A stretch of DNA of 64,000 nucleotides from Fodinicola acaciae (lineage in GTDB: Bacteria > Actinomycetota > Actinomycetes > Mycobacteriales > HKI-0501), in the NCBI RefSeq assembly GCF_010993745.1, contig NZ_WOTN01000003.1, positions 682,001 through 746,000 of the forward strand, written 5' to 3'. This document shows, one piece after another, positions 1-7,897 of the stretch. Below the pieces are notes generated by a model. It was given only the letters and a program-made list of their open reading frames with translations, had not been told where the DNA came from and did no database searches. Both the position numbers and the translations under genes were made by a program. Every line of letters starts with the position of its first letter. The first letter of the stretch is position 1.

Positions 1-1
1 G

Positions 2-184
2 CTGGCCGCCGGCGCCGACCCGGCCTACCTGCAGGAGATCGTGCGAGACAGTGGCTTCCTGCTGATCGCCGTGCTGCTGGTGATCTGGCCGCTGTCGAAG
101 TTTTCGGTGGACGCCCTGCTCCGCCGGTTCAGTGTGACCGCCGCCGATCTGGAGGACGGCGACGACGACGAGGAGAACGTGTGA
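2..184 (+). CDS. C-terminal end of a membrane protein (cut by window edge)
   Basis: An open frame enters from the left edge and ends at TGA 182-184. About 60 residues are visible. They contain one hydrophobic helix (GFLLIAVLLVIWPLSKF) and an acidic tail rich in D and E. The stop overlaps the GTG start of the DsbA-like gene in a GTGA arrangement, so the two are probably co-translated. In other actinobacteria DsbA-like genes sit beside VKOR- or DoxX-type membrane partners, which would fit, but too little sequence remains to name the family. Confidence 0.6.
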   Translation: MAAGADPAYLQEIVRDSGFLLIAVLLVIWPLSKFSVDALLRRFSVTAADLEDGDDDEENV

Positions 185-978
185 GCAAGAACAGCCCCCG
201 CTCGACCGTGACCACCAAGGGCAAGGGGAAGGCCGCGCAGAGCCGGGCCCGGCAGGTCGCCGCGCAACGGCTCGCCGCGCAGCGCCGTAAGCAACGGATC
301 ATCACCTTCTCGATCGTCGCCGTCGTCGTGGTCGCCGTGCTGGCCGTGGTCGGCGTGGTCGGCGTGACGGTGTGGAACCAGACGCACAAGCCGGCGCCGC
401 CGCTGGCCGCGCCCAAGGGTGGCACCACCAGCGGCATCTACGTCGGCCCACCGACCGCCAAGGTGACCGTCGAGCTCTACATCGACTTCATGTGCCCGAT
501 CTGCAACCAGTTCGAACAAACCACCGGTCCGACGCTGGACAAGATGGTGCAACAGGGCCAGATCCGGATCTACTACCACCCCGTCGCCTACCTTGACCGC
601 TCGTCGCAGGGCACCATGTACTCGACCAGGGCCTCCGGCGCCGCCGCGTGTGCCGCCGACGCCGGCGTCTTCGACAAGTTCCGCTCGATCCTCTACCAGA
701 ACCAGCCGCAGGAGAACACGCCCGGCCTGACCAACCAGCAGCTGATCCAGTTCGGCCAACAGGCCGGCGTCAAGGACACGGCGACCTTCGAGAAGTGTGT
801 CAACGACGGCAAATACAGCACCTGGACGGCCAACCTGACCGACGCCGCGTCCAAGGGCGGGGTCAGCGGTACGCCGACCGTCAAGGTCAACGGCACGCTG
901 GTCGGCGCCAAGGACACCGTGCCGAACACGCAGACCGTCACCGACGCGATCAACAAGGCGCTCGGCACCAAGAAGTAG
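181..978 (+). CDS. DsbA-like membrane-anchored thioredoxin-fold protein
   Basis: 265 residues. A basic N-terminus (1-39) is followed by one membrane helix (about 40-64), which places the thioredoxin fold outside the membrane. The active site is CPIC (C105 and C108, in FMCPICNQF) and the cis-Pro loop is GTPTV near residue 235, both typical of DsbA-family oxidoreductases that form or exchange disulfides in exported proteins. The GTG start overlaps the stop of the upstream membrane-protein gene. A Bcp peroxiredoxin follows 44 bp downstream, so the locus has a thiol-redox theme. The fold assignment is firm; oxidase versus isomerase role is not decided by sequence. Confidence 0.9.
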   Translation: MSKNSPRSTVTTKGKGKAAQSRARQVAAQRLAAQRRKQRIITFSIVAVVVVAVLAVVGVVGVTVWNQTHKPAPPLAAPKGGTTSGIYVGPPTAKVTVELYIDFMCPICNQFEQTTGPTLDKMVQQGQIRIYYHPVAYLDRSSQGTMYSTRASGAAACAADAGVFDKFRSILYQNQPQENTPGLTNQQLIQFGQQAGVKDTATFEKCVNDGKYSTWTANLTDAASKGGVSGTPTVKVNGTLVGAKDTVPNTQTVTDAINKALGTKK

Positions 979-1022
979 GGTCCGGCGGCCGATTGTCGCC
1001 AGCCTGGTCGTACTGTTGCGCC

Positions 1023-1496
1023 ATGACGGATACGGCCAGGCTGGCGCCGGGTGACGCGGCGCCCGACTTCGATCTCGAGACCGACTCCGGCGACCGGCTG
1101 CGGCTCGCCGACCTGCGCGGCAAGCGCACCATCCTGTACGTCTACCCCACCGCCCTGACACCGGGCTGCACCACGCAGGCCTGCGACTTCCGGGACAGCC
1201 TCGACGCGCTGCAGACGGCCGGCTACCAGGTCGTCGGGCTGTCCCGCGACCCGGTCGCCAAGCTGGTCAAGTTTCGCGAGAAGGAGCACCTCACCTTCCC
1301 GCTGCTGTCCAATGTGGACACCGACGTGCTGAAGGCCTACGGCGCGTTCGGCGAACGCAAGCTCTACGGCAAGACGGTGACCGGTCCGATCCGCTCCACG
1401 TTCGTGATCGACGCGGACGGCAAGATCGAGAAGGCCATGTACAACGTCAAGGCCACCGGCCACGTCGCCAAGCTCCGCCGCGACCTAGACATATAG
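1023..1496 (+). CDS. bcp: Thioredoxin-dependent peroxiredoxin, Bcp/PrxQ type
   Basis: 157 residues, the usual length for Bcp. The peroxidatic cysteine is in TPGCTTQACDF and a second cysteine lies five residues later, the atypical 2-Cys PrxQ arrangement. The protein reduces hydroperoxides with electrons from thioredoxin in the cytoplasm; no signal peptide is present. The ATG start leads straight into the conserved N-terminus (LAPGDAAPDF). It follows the DsbA-like gene on the same strand with a 44-bp gap, so shared transcription is possible. Confidence 0.93.
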   Translation: MTDTARLAPGDAAPDFDLETDSGDRLRLADLRGKRTILYVYPTALTPGCTTQACDFRDSLDALQTAGYQVVGLSRDPVAKLVKFREKEHLTFPLLSNVDTDVLKAYGAFGERKLYGKTVTGPIRSTFVIDADGKIEKAMYNVKATGHVAKLRRDLDI

Positions 1497-1574
1497 CGCA
1501 CGTCACGGGAACTCCTCGGTGCGACAGGACGACCTGCACAGCAGAGAGTCGGACCCTAAGAGGAGTTGGGACCA

Positions 1575-2300
1575 GTGACGTTCCCCCACCGCACCGTCCG
1601 CCGGACCGGCGCGCTCGCGCTCGCAGCCGGCATCGGCGTCGCCGCCTCGCTGGCCATCGCCGCGCCGGCTGCCGCGCACGTACACGTCTATCCGGACGCC
1701 ACCGCGGCCGGCAGCTACGCCAAGCTGACCTTCCGCGTCCCCAACGAGGAGGACGGCGCCGACACGACCAAGATCGTGATCACCGTGCCGACCGACCACC
1801 CGCTGCGGTCGGTGCGTACGAAACCGCACGCCGGCTGGACCGCCACGACGACGACCGTCAACCTGCCGAAGGCGGTCAACGTCGGCGACGCGACCATCAC
1901 CAAGGCGGTCAACTCGATCACCTTCACCGCCGCCGCCGGCCAGGGGATCAAGCCGGGCGAGTTCGACGAGTTCGACGTGTCGGTGGGGCCGCTGCCGGAG
2001 GGCGCGAAGCAGCTCGTCTTCCCAACCGCGCAGTATTACTCGGACAACAAGGTAGTGAACTGGAACCAACCGACCCCGGCAAACGGCCAGGAGCCGGAGA
2101 ATCCCGCCCCGGCCTTCGCGCTCACCGCCAAGACGGCCGACCACGATATGGCAGCATCGGAGCCAACCCCCACCGCCACCGCCAGCTCGGACGGCCTCGC
2201 GCGTGGCCTTGGAGTCGCCGGCCTCGTCTTCGGCCTCCTCGGCATCGGCGTCGCCGGGTGGGCCGTGCTGCGCCGACCCTCTGGAGCCAAGTCGTCGTGA
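1575..2300 (+). CDS. YcnI/DUF1775 copper-binding exported protein
   Basis: 241 residues from GTG 1575, chosen because AGGAG at 1561-1565 is correctly spaced; a TTG at 1566 overlaps that site. A signal peptide ends at about ...AAAHVHV, so the mature protein would start with histidine, as in YcnI proteins that bind Cu(II) through an N-terminal histidine brace. The DUF1775 domain fills roughly residues 35-170, followed by a low-complexity linker and a C-terminal membrane helix. The stop codon overlaps the GTG of the CopC gene, so the two are translationally coupled and probably handle copper together outside the membrane. Confidence 0.9.
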   Translation: MTFPHRTVRRTGALALAAGIGVAASLAIAAPAAAHVHVYPDATAAGSYAKLTFRVPNEEDGADTTKIVITVPTDHPLRSVRTKPHAGWTATTTTVNLPKAVNVGDATITKAVNSITFTAAAGQGIKPGEFDEFDVSVGPLPEGAKQLVFPTAQYYSDNKVVNWNQPTPANGQEPENPAPAFALTAKTADHDMAASEPTPTATASSDGLARGLGVAGLVFGLLGIGVAGWAVLRRPSGAKSS

Positions 2301-2902
2301 GACTCGCACTGCGCTTTCTGGTCCTGCTGGCCGCCATCGCCGGCCTCGCCGTCACAGCACCTGCGTACGCGCACGACGTACTCGTCTCCTCGACGCCGGC
2401 CAGCGGCGCGTCCGTACCGGCACCGCGGATGGTCACCTTCGTCTTCAACGACGTGGTGCTCAACAAGTTCGCGGCCGTCGTGGTGACCGGTCCGGACGGC
2501 AAGCAATACCAGGACGGCGCACCGCGAGTGGTCGACACCTCGGTGTCGGTCAACGTCAAGCCGCTGAGCGCGAAAGGCGCCTACACCGCGTCCTACCGGA
2601 TCGTGTCAGCCGACGGCCATCCCGTGTCCGGCGACATCACGTTCACCGTGACGAGCACGACCCCCGGCAGCCTCGACCCCAACGCGCCAGGCGTGACCCA
2701 GACAACCGCGCCACCGGCAGCGGCCGCCAGCGGCGGCGACGCCACACCATGGGTGATCGGCATCGGCGTGGCGATTCTGGTGCTGGCGCTCGGCGCCGTC
2801 TTCCTGGCCACCCGCCGCCGCCAACCAGTCGAACAGCCAGAGCCCATCGACGACAACGAGCCAGCCGCCACCGGACCCGACTCAGGCCGTACGGCAGAAT
2901 AA
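2297..2902 (+). CDS. CopC-domain copper-binding exported protein
   Basis: 201 residues from GTG 2297, which shares bases with the TGA of the YcnI gene. A signal peptide ends at AYA-HDVLV, leaving histidine as the first mature residue, the expected Cu(II) ligand of CopC. A second conserved histidine is in SADGHPVSG. After the roughly 95-residue CopC domain come a Pro/Ala linker and a C-terminal helix (about 155-177) with a basic tail, so the protein is membrane-tethered and faces outward. No CopD membrane domain is fused or adjacent. The likely role is copper acquisition or buffering with YcnI. Confidence 0.9.
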   Translation: MRLALRFLVLLAAIAGLAVTAPAYAHDVLVSSTPASGASVPAPRMVTFVFNDVVLNKFAAVVVTGPDGKQYQDGAPRVVDTSVSVNVKPLSAKGAYTASYRIVSADGHPVSGDITFTVTSTTPGSLDPNAPGVTQTTAPPAAAASGGDATPWVIGIGVAILVLALGAVFLATRRRQPVEQPEPIDDNEPAATGPDSGRTAE

Positions 2903-2912
2903 GCCTCGCGCC

Positions 2913-2985
2913 GGGGTCGTAGCCCAATGGCAGAGGCACACGGTTTAGGTCCGTGACAGTGTGAGTTCGACTCTCACCGGCCCCA
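2913..2985 (+). tRNA. tRNA with UAG anticodon and short variable loop
   Basis: A 73-nt cloverleaf: acceptor GGGGTCG/CGGCCCC (one G-U pair), anticodon stem CACGG/CCGTG around loop TTTAGGT, T arm GTGAG-TTCGACT-CTCAC, discriminator A, no encoded CCA. Anticodon bases 2946-2948 are TAG, which reads the leucine codon CUA. The variable loop is only 5 nt (ACAGT), although bacterial leucine tRNAs normally carry a long variable arm, and the D stem has three good pairs and one C-A mismatch. It is a well-formed tRNA, but the leucine identity is inferred from the anticodon alone. Confidence 0.8.
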
Positions 2986-3031
2986 CTCGTTCCTTGGCTT
3001 GGCGTGCTCGGCGGGCACGCCTTCGGGGGGC

Positions 3032-3356
3032 GCGGAACATCGTAATTGCCCTGGGGGCGGAGCCCCCAGACCCCGCCCCGGGGGCGAGCCCCCGGACCCC
3101 CATCCATGTGGTCCAGTTGTGCGGGCGGCGTTGGCGTCCGCGGCAGGCACACCTTCGCAGGTAGCGGAACATCGTTGTTGTCCTGCGGGCAGAGCCCCCA
3201 GACCCCATCCATGTGGTCCAGTTGTGCGGGCGGCGTTGGCGTCCGCGGCAGGCACACCTTCGCAGGTAGCGGAACATCGTAATTGCCCTGGAGGCGGAGC
3301 CCCCAGACCCCATCCATATGGTCCAGTTGTGCGGGCGGCGTTGGCGTCCTCGGCGG
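3032..3356. repeat. Three-copy tandem repeat, about 105 bp unit
   Basis: Units begin with GCGGAACATCG at about 3032, 3164 and 3269 and run to about 3356. The second and third are spaced 105 bp; the first is 132 bp because it carries an extra GC-rich stretch. Each unit contains the hairpin-forming type GGGGGCGGAGCCCCC, then CATCCATGTGGTCCAG and a GC-rich segment ending GGCGTTGGCGTCC. The array fills the gap between the tRNA and the endonuclease V gene. Frames run through it but look like by-products of the repeat. Confidence 0.9.
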
Positions 3357-3369
3357 TGAGGGGGGAAAC

Positions 3370-4020
3370 GTGGAGTGGCCGCGTACGGTGGGCGAGGCCG
3401 ACGAGATGCAGCGGCGGTTGGCCGCGCAGGTACGGCTGATCGACTGCCCGGCACCGGAAACGGCCGCCGGCCTCGACGTGTCGTACGCGGTCGGCTCCGA
3501 CCGGCTGGTCGCGGCGGCGGTGCTGGTCGAGTTGGCCAGCGGCGACATCCTGGCCCAGTCCATCGTGGACGGTGCGGCAAACTTTCCGTACGAGCCGGGC
3601 TATCTGGCCTTCCGCGAGATGCCGGTCCTGTTGCAGGCACTGGAAAAACTGGACCGTCGGCCGGACGTGCTGCTGGTCGACGGACAGGGCCTGGCGCATC
3701 CGCGGCGCTGCGGATCGGCGTGCCAGCTGGGCATCCACACCGGCCTGCCGGCGATCGGCTGCGCCAAGACGCATTTCGTCGGCGCGTACGACGATCCCGG
3801 TCCGCGCCGCGGCGACCGCCAGCCGTTGGTCGATGCCGGCGAGGACATCGGCTTTGTGTTGCGTACGCAGCAAAACGTCAAGCCAGTCTACGTCTCGCCC
3901 GGACATCTTGTCGGCATGGACCAATGTTGCGAGATCGTGTTGCGAGCGTGCACGGCATATCGGCTGCCAGATCCGATCCGGCACGCCGACCGGATTTCCC
4001 GCGCGGCACTCAAAAACTAG
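3370..4020 (+). CDS. nfi: Endonuclease V (deoxyinosine 3'-endonuclease)
   Basis: 216 residues. The family motifs are present in order: GLDVSY (metal-binding Asp), YEPGYLAFRE, VDGQGLAHPR and RTQQNVKPVYVSPGH. These define endonuclease V, which nicks DNA one base 3' of deoxyinosine to start repair of deaminated adenine. GTG 3370 was chosen because GAGGGGGG lies just upstream and the length fits the family; the frame remains open into the tandem repeat. The gene is convergent with the flavoprotein gene and the two stops overlap in the shared bases CTAG. Confidence 0.93.
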   Translation: MEWPRTVGEADEMQRRLAAQVRLIDCPAPETAAGLDVSYAVGSDRLVAAAVLVELASGDILAQSIVDGAANFPYEPGYLAFREMPVLLQALEKLDRRPDVLLVDGQGLAHPRRCGSACQLGIHTGLPAIGCAKTHFVGAYDDPGPRRGDRQPLVDAGEDIGFVLRTQQNVKPVYVSPGHLVGMDQCCEIVLRACTAYRLPDPIRHADRISRAALKN

Positions 4021-5210
4021 GCCAGCTCGGAGACTGGTGCCCGGGCGGCGATGAGCGGGCGGAGTTTCATGACCCGGCCGGCGCGCCCGCAGCCGACCGC
4101 GCCGGCGACGTGGCCGTCATGCACGTACGCGGCCAGGAAACGGCGGCCGTCGTCGTCCAGGATCCGCACCTCGTCGGCCGGGTCGATGTCCCCCAACGCC
4201 TGGATTTTCAGGCCAAACTGGTCGCTCCAGAAATACGGTACGACCGGCGGCTGGTCCGGCCGGCCGGTGCCAAGCATGTCGTTGGCCACCACCAAAGCCT
4301 GCTCGCCGGCGCTCGTCCAGTGCTCGACGCGTACGTGCTTGTCCAGCGCCGGCCGATACCAGGCGGCCACGTCGCCGACGGCCCACACGCCGGGAATGCT
4401 GGTGCGGCCGTACGCGTCGCACAGCACACCGTTGCCGACCTCGACCGGCGTGCCGGCGAGCCACTCCACCTCCGGCCGCGAGCCGATGCCGCTGACCACG
4501 ACCGGTGCGGCCAGCTCGGCGCCATCGCTGAGCCGCACGCCGCGTACCCGACCGGCGCCGTCGTCGAGGATCGCGTCGACACCGACGCCGCAGCGCAGGT
4601 CGACGCCGGCTTCGGTGTGCAGGCGCGCGACCAGCCGGCCGATCGTCTCGCCGAGCGCGCCTGCCAGCGGCGCCGGCAGCGGGTCGACCACTGTGACCTC
4701 GACGCCCTTTCCGCGCAGGCTCGCGGCCACCTCGCAGCCGATGAAACCGGCGCCGACCACCACCGCCGGCCCCGCGCCGACGGACTCGCGGATCCGCAGG
4801 CAGTGGTCGAGCGTACGCAGGACGTGCAGGCCGGCGAGGTCGCCGGCGCCGGGCAGCTGGCGCGGCTGCAGGCCGGTGGCGATGACCAGTGAGTCGTAAT
4901 GCACGGCCGGCCCGTTTTCCACCAGCACCAGGCGTTTCTCGACGTCCAGGCCGGTCGCGCGTACGCCGGTGCGCAGGTCGACGTGGTTGTCCGCGAAAAA
5001 CGCGGCGTCTCGCAGCACGACGTCGGCCGGCTGGCGGTCGCCGCGGAGGATTTCCTTGGACAGCGGCGGCCGGTCGTACGGTGGATGCGGCTCGGCGCCA
5101 AGCATGGTGATTGGTCCGCGGTGTCCGCCGCGGCACAACTGCTCGACGGTCCGTACGCCGGCCAGGCCAGCGCCGACCACCACGATCTCGCCGGCCTCCT
5201 CGACTGTCAT
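4017..5210 (-). CDS. FAD/NAD(P)-dependent ferredoxin-reductase-like oxidoreductase
   Basis: About 397 residues. An N-terminal FAD Rossmann motif (VVVGAGLAGVRTVEQL), a second NAD(P) motif (VVVGAGFIGCEVAASL), the FAD-contacting GVWAVGDVA and a C-terminal reductase domain (HWTSAGEQA) match the rubredoxin/ferredoxin reductase family that serves P450s and dioxygenases. There is no CxxxxC redox disulfide near the first motif, so this is not a lipoamide or glutathione reductase. ATG 5210 places the FAD motif at the expected distance; ATG 5222 is possible, and neither has a clear ribosome binding site. No ferredoxin or oxygenase partner is adjacent. Confidence 0.85.
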   Translation of the reverse strand: MTVEEAGEIVVVGAGLAGVRTVEQLCRGGHRGPITMLGAEPHPPYDRPPLSKEILRGDRQPADVVLRDAAFFADNHVDLRTGVRATGLDVEKRLVLVENGPAVHYDSLVIATGLQPRQLPGAGDLAGLHVLRTLDHCLRIRESVGAGPAVVVGAGFIGCEVAASLRGKGVEVTVVDPLPAPLAGALGETIGRLVARLHTEAGVDLRCGVGVDAILDDGAGRVRGVRLSDGAELAAPVVVSGIGSRPEVEWLAGTPVEVGNGVLCDAYGRTSIPGVWAVGDVAAWYRPALDKHVRVEHWTSAGEQALVVANDMLGTGRPDQPPVVPYFWSDQFGLKIQALGDIDPADEVRILDDDGRRFLAAYVHDGHVAGAVGCGRAGRVMKLRPLIAARAPVSELA

Positions 5211-5617
5211 GACCGGCAACATTATCAAGCGTTCAAGCAGTTGGTGTATACAGTGGACAGCCGGCCGCCGTCCAGAGTGGACAGTGCGGCCGGTTTTTCG
5301 TTGCCAGCAAAGAGCCGCCGTGCCGGTGTGGTGTCCCCCAGACCTACGGCCATTCCCGTGCGCGGGAGCACGAGCATGGCGGACCCCCTCGGGTCCGGCG
5401 GGACCACCGAAGCTCCGGCATCGGCGGCTCGTCGTTGACCGTAAGGCACCACGCGCTACCGCGCAATAGCTTTCGGTAAGAATTCTTATCAGATACCCGC
5501 TACATTTCGAAAAAACCTAATTGGTCGGCGGAAACGACACGCCGCGCACGCGGGATTCCAGGAGCATAGCAGACTATGCGCCAGGCGCATCAATACAAAC
5601 GTTCGCAGCAACAAAAG
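5211..5617. other. Intergenic region with palindromes, no gene supported
   Basis: This 407-bp gap lies between the start of the ferredoxin-reductase-like gene and the end of the PucR gene. It holds GTCCAGAGTGGAC at 5270-5282 (a member of a recurring palindrome in this window), a locally AT-rich stretch with the palindrome TAAGAATTCTTA at 5477-5488, and ATGCGCCAGGCGCAT at 5576-5590 near the PucR stop, which could act as a terminator or operator. A 75-codon minus frame (5225-5452) has no recognisable content or ribosome binding site. Confidence 0.6.
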
Positions 5618-7243
5618 TTAGAACGTGTTTCTTGAATTTGGGCGTCGGCGCAACGAGTCCAGCGCCATTACCGCAGCGTGGAGGGACGTGCGCGTGTCGG
5701 CCGAACCGAGGTCGACGTCAAGCAAACGCTCGATCTCGGTGAGCCGCGCGTAGAACGCCGGCCGTGACACGTGCGCTTCGGTGGCGGCGCGCGACTTGTT
5801 GTCCGGGTGCTGGAGAAAAGCGCGCAGCACGGCGAGCAGGTCACGGCCGGTGCGGCGGTCGTTTTCCAACAGCGGCGCGAGCGTACGCTCCACGAACGCC
5901 TGCAGCCGCGGGTCGTCGCGCAGCACGTAGAGCAGGCCGGGCAGTTGAATGTCCGGCAGTTCATAGAAAAGCTTGTGCTCACCCGCACCGCGCGCCGCGT
6001 CGGCGACATGACCCGCCTCGGCAAAGGAGCGGCGCAGCTCGGCCAGGTCGGCCACCGTCGTACCGACGCCGACACACGCGCCTTCGCCGCGCTCGTGCCG
6101 GCTGTTTGCCTGCAGTCGCTGGCAGAGCCGGCGCAGGACCACCGGACGGTCGGCGGCCCGCTCGACCGGCAACAGGATGCCGACCCGGCCTTCCGACATC
6201 GCCGCGACGACACCGGAAACTTTGGCGGCACGCAACGCACCGGCGACCAGCTCGCCGTCGTAATCGCGCAATCCGGCGGATTTTCCGGCCGGCAGGTCGA
6301 CGACGACGGCGACCAGGAACTGACCTTTGGTGCGTACGCCAAGTGCGGCGGTGCGCGCGTGCATGTCGGCTTCGGAAACGAACCGGCCGTGGATGATGTC
6401 GGTCAGGATCGACCGCTGTGCCTGCTGTTCCAGCGTCTCGCGGTCGCGTTCCATCAGCCGGTTGAGCGTGAGCGCGGTGGCCGCGCGCTCCAACAACATC
6501 GGATGGTCGGCGGCCGGCGCGCCGGGCGGGATCATCACCAGCCGGCCGAAAACCTCGCCGCGCGCCGCGACCGCGGTGACCAACCAGCCTTCCGGTCCGC
6601 ACACCGCCGTACGCGCGTCGGCCGCGGCGGCCCGCGAGCGGCCCTCCCAATCGGCCAGCAGATCGTCGACCGGCAGGCCGGCCGCGTCGTACGCGAGCAC
6701 CTGGTGCGCCAGGTTTTCGAACACCACCGGACATCCGGTCGCGCGGCACACCTCGCGGACGATGTCGGCCGGCTCGGCGCCGTCGACGGCCAGCGCGGTG
6801 AAAATCTGGTGCGCCTGCTCGGATGAGCGCAACGCCGCGGTCTGCGCCTCGATGATCCGGGCGTGCGCCGCCTCGGTGATGCGGACGAAAGCCACCTGCC
6901 GCCGTAACGCGACCAGCGGCAGGCCATGCCGTTCGCACGCGCGTACCAGCGCGGCCGGCAACGCGGTGAACCGGCGGCCGAGCTCCACCACCAATGCCAC
7001 CGCCTCGGCGCCGGCGAGCGCGTCCGCGTATGCGCGGAGTTTTGCCGCGGAGTCAGGCAAAGCGATGCCGGTGGAGAGGATCACTTCGCCGCCGGACAGC
7101 AGACCGGCGATGTCGTCCAGCTCGCTCACATGGACCCAGCGCACCGGCCGCGCCAGGTTTTCCCGCCCGGCAAGCACTTCCGGCCGGCCCGCGCGTACCA
7201 CCGGCAGGTCGAGCAGGTCGGCGACGGTGAGCGGGGCGAGCAC
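5618..7243 (-). CDS. PucR-family transcriptional regulator
   Basis: 541 residues with an N-terminal PucR domain (about 1-120, starting LTVADLLDLPVVRAG), a central GGDEF-like region and a C-terminal helix-turn-helix (about 470-530, LLAVLRAFLQHPDNKSRAATEAHVS type). PucR proteins activate purine, amine or amino-acid catabolic genes. The GTG start at 7243 lies one base after the TGA of the LysE-type exporter gene, so the two are almost certainly translated together and the regulator probably responds to the exporter substrate or its precursor. The effector cannot be read from sequence. Confidence 0.9.
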   Translation of the reverse strand: MLAPLTVADLLDLPVVRAGRPEVLAGRENLARPVRWVHVSELDDIAGLLSGGEVILSTGIALPDSAAKLRAYADALAGAEAVALVVELGRRFTALPAALVRACERHGLPLVALRRQVAFVRITEAAHARIIEAQTAALRSSEQAHQIFTALAVDGAEPADIVREVCRATGCPVVFENLAHQVLAYDAAGLPVDDLLADWEGRSRAAAADARTAVCGPEGWLVTAVAARGEVFGRLVMIPPGAPAADHPMLLERAATALTLNRLMERDRETLEQQAQRSILTDIIHGRFVSEADMHARTAALGVRTKGQFLVAVVVDLPAGKSAGLRDYDGELVAGALRAAKVSGVVAAMSEGRVGILLPVERAADRPVVLRRLCQRLQANSRHERGEGACVGVGTTVADLAELRRSFAEAGHVADAARGAGEHKLFYELPDIQLPGLLYVLRDDPRLQAFVERTLAPLLENDRRTGRDLLAVLRAFLQHPDNKSRAATEAHVSRPAFYARLTEIERLLDVDLGSADTRTSLHAAVMALDSLRRRPNSRNTF

Positions 7244-7244
7244 G

Positions 7245-7880
7245 TCAGTGCGCTTCGGTCGCCAGTTTCGCGCCGAACCCGAGCATCGCCACGCCGGTCG
7301 CCGCGTCCAGCGTACGGCGGACCCGCCGGCGACGCAGGAACGCGCGGATCTGGTGCAGGAAGGTCACCAGCACAACGAGCCAGGCGAACCCGAAGAACGC
7401 GTGCGAATACGCGAGCAACAGCGCGTCCGGGAGCGCGGCGGAGGTGCCCAGAAACTGCGGCAGCACGGACAGATAGAGTGTCAGCACCTTCGGATTGGTG
7501 ATATTGGACAGAAAACCCTGCTGAAAGCGCAACCAGGCCGGCGCTTTCCTGCCGCCGTTGACATCGGCGGTGTCGTCGATCGCGTACTGGCCTTTGATCG
7601 CCGAGCGGATCGTCTGCACGCCGAGATAACAGAGATAGGCGACACCGGCCCAGCGGATGACGTTGAACGCCAGCTGTGAATGCACGATCAGCGCACCGAG
7701 GCCGAGCGCGGCGGCCGTGCCCTGCACGACGTTGCTGGTGGCGATCCCCAGCGAGGTCAGCATGCCGCCGGTGCGTCCACCGCGCAGCGTGTTGGCCACC
7801 GTCAACGCAAAATCCGGACCCGGCGCGACGATGACCACGATCGCGAAGGCCAGATAGGAAAGATAGCTGGTCAGGGTCAT
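7245..7880 (-). CDS. LysE/RhtB-family amino-acid exporter
   Basis: 211 residues, the usual length, with about six membrane helices. The conserved N-terminal APGPDFALTV and central NPKVLTLYLSVLPQF segments identify the LysE translocator family, which exports amino acids or derivatives across the inner membrane. The ATG at 7880 begins directly at the first helix. The gene leads a two-gene unit with the PucR regulator, one base apart. Substrate is not predictable. Confidence 0.92.
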   Translation of the reverse strand: MTLTSYLSYLAFAIVVIVAPGPDFALTVANTLRGGRTGGMLTSLGIATSNVVQGTAAALGLGALIVHSQLAFNVIRWAGVAYLCYLGVQTIRSAIKGQYAIDDTADVNGGRKAPAWLRFQQGFLSNITNPKVLTLYLSVLPQFLGTSAALPDALLLAYSHAFFGFAWLVVLVTFLHQIRAFLRRRRVRRTLDAATGVAMLGFGAKLATEAH

Positions 7881-7897
7881 GTGCTCAGCTTATGTCG

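Noticed and set aside
2913-2985. Amber-suppressor tRNA
   Set aside because: The anticodon 5'-UAG-3' pairs with CUA, not with the stop codon UAG, which would need CUA as anticodon.
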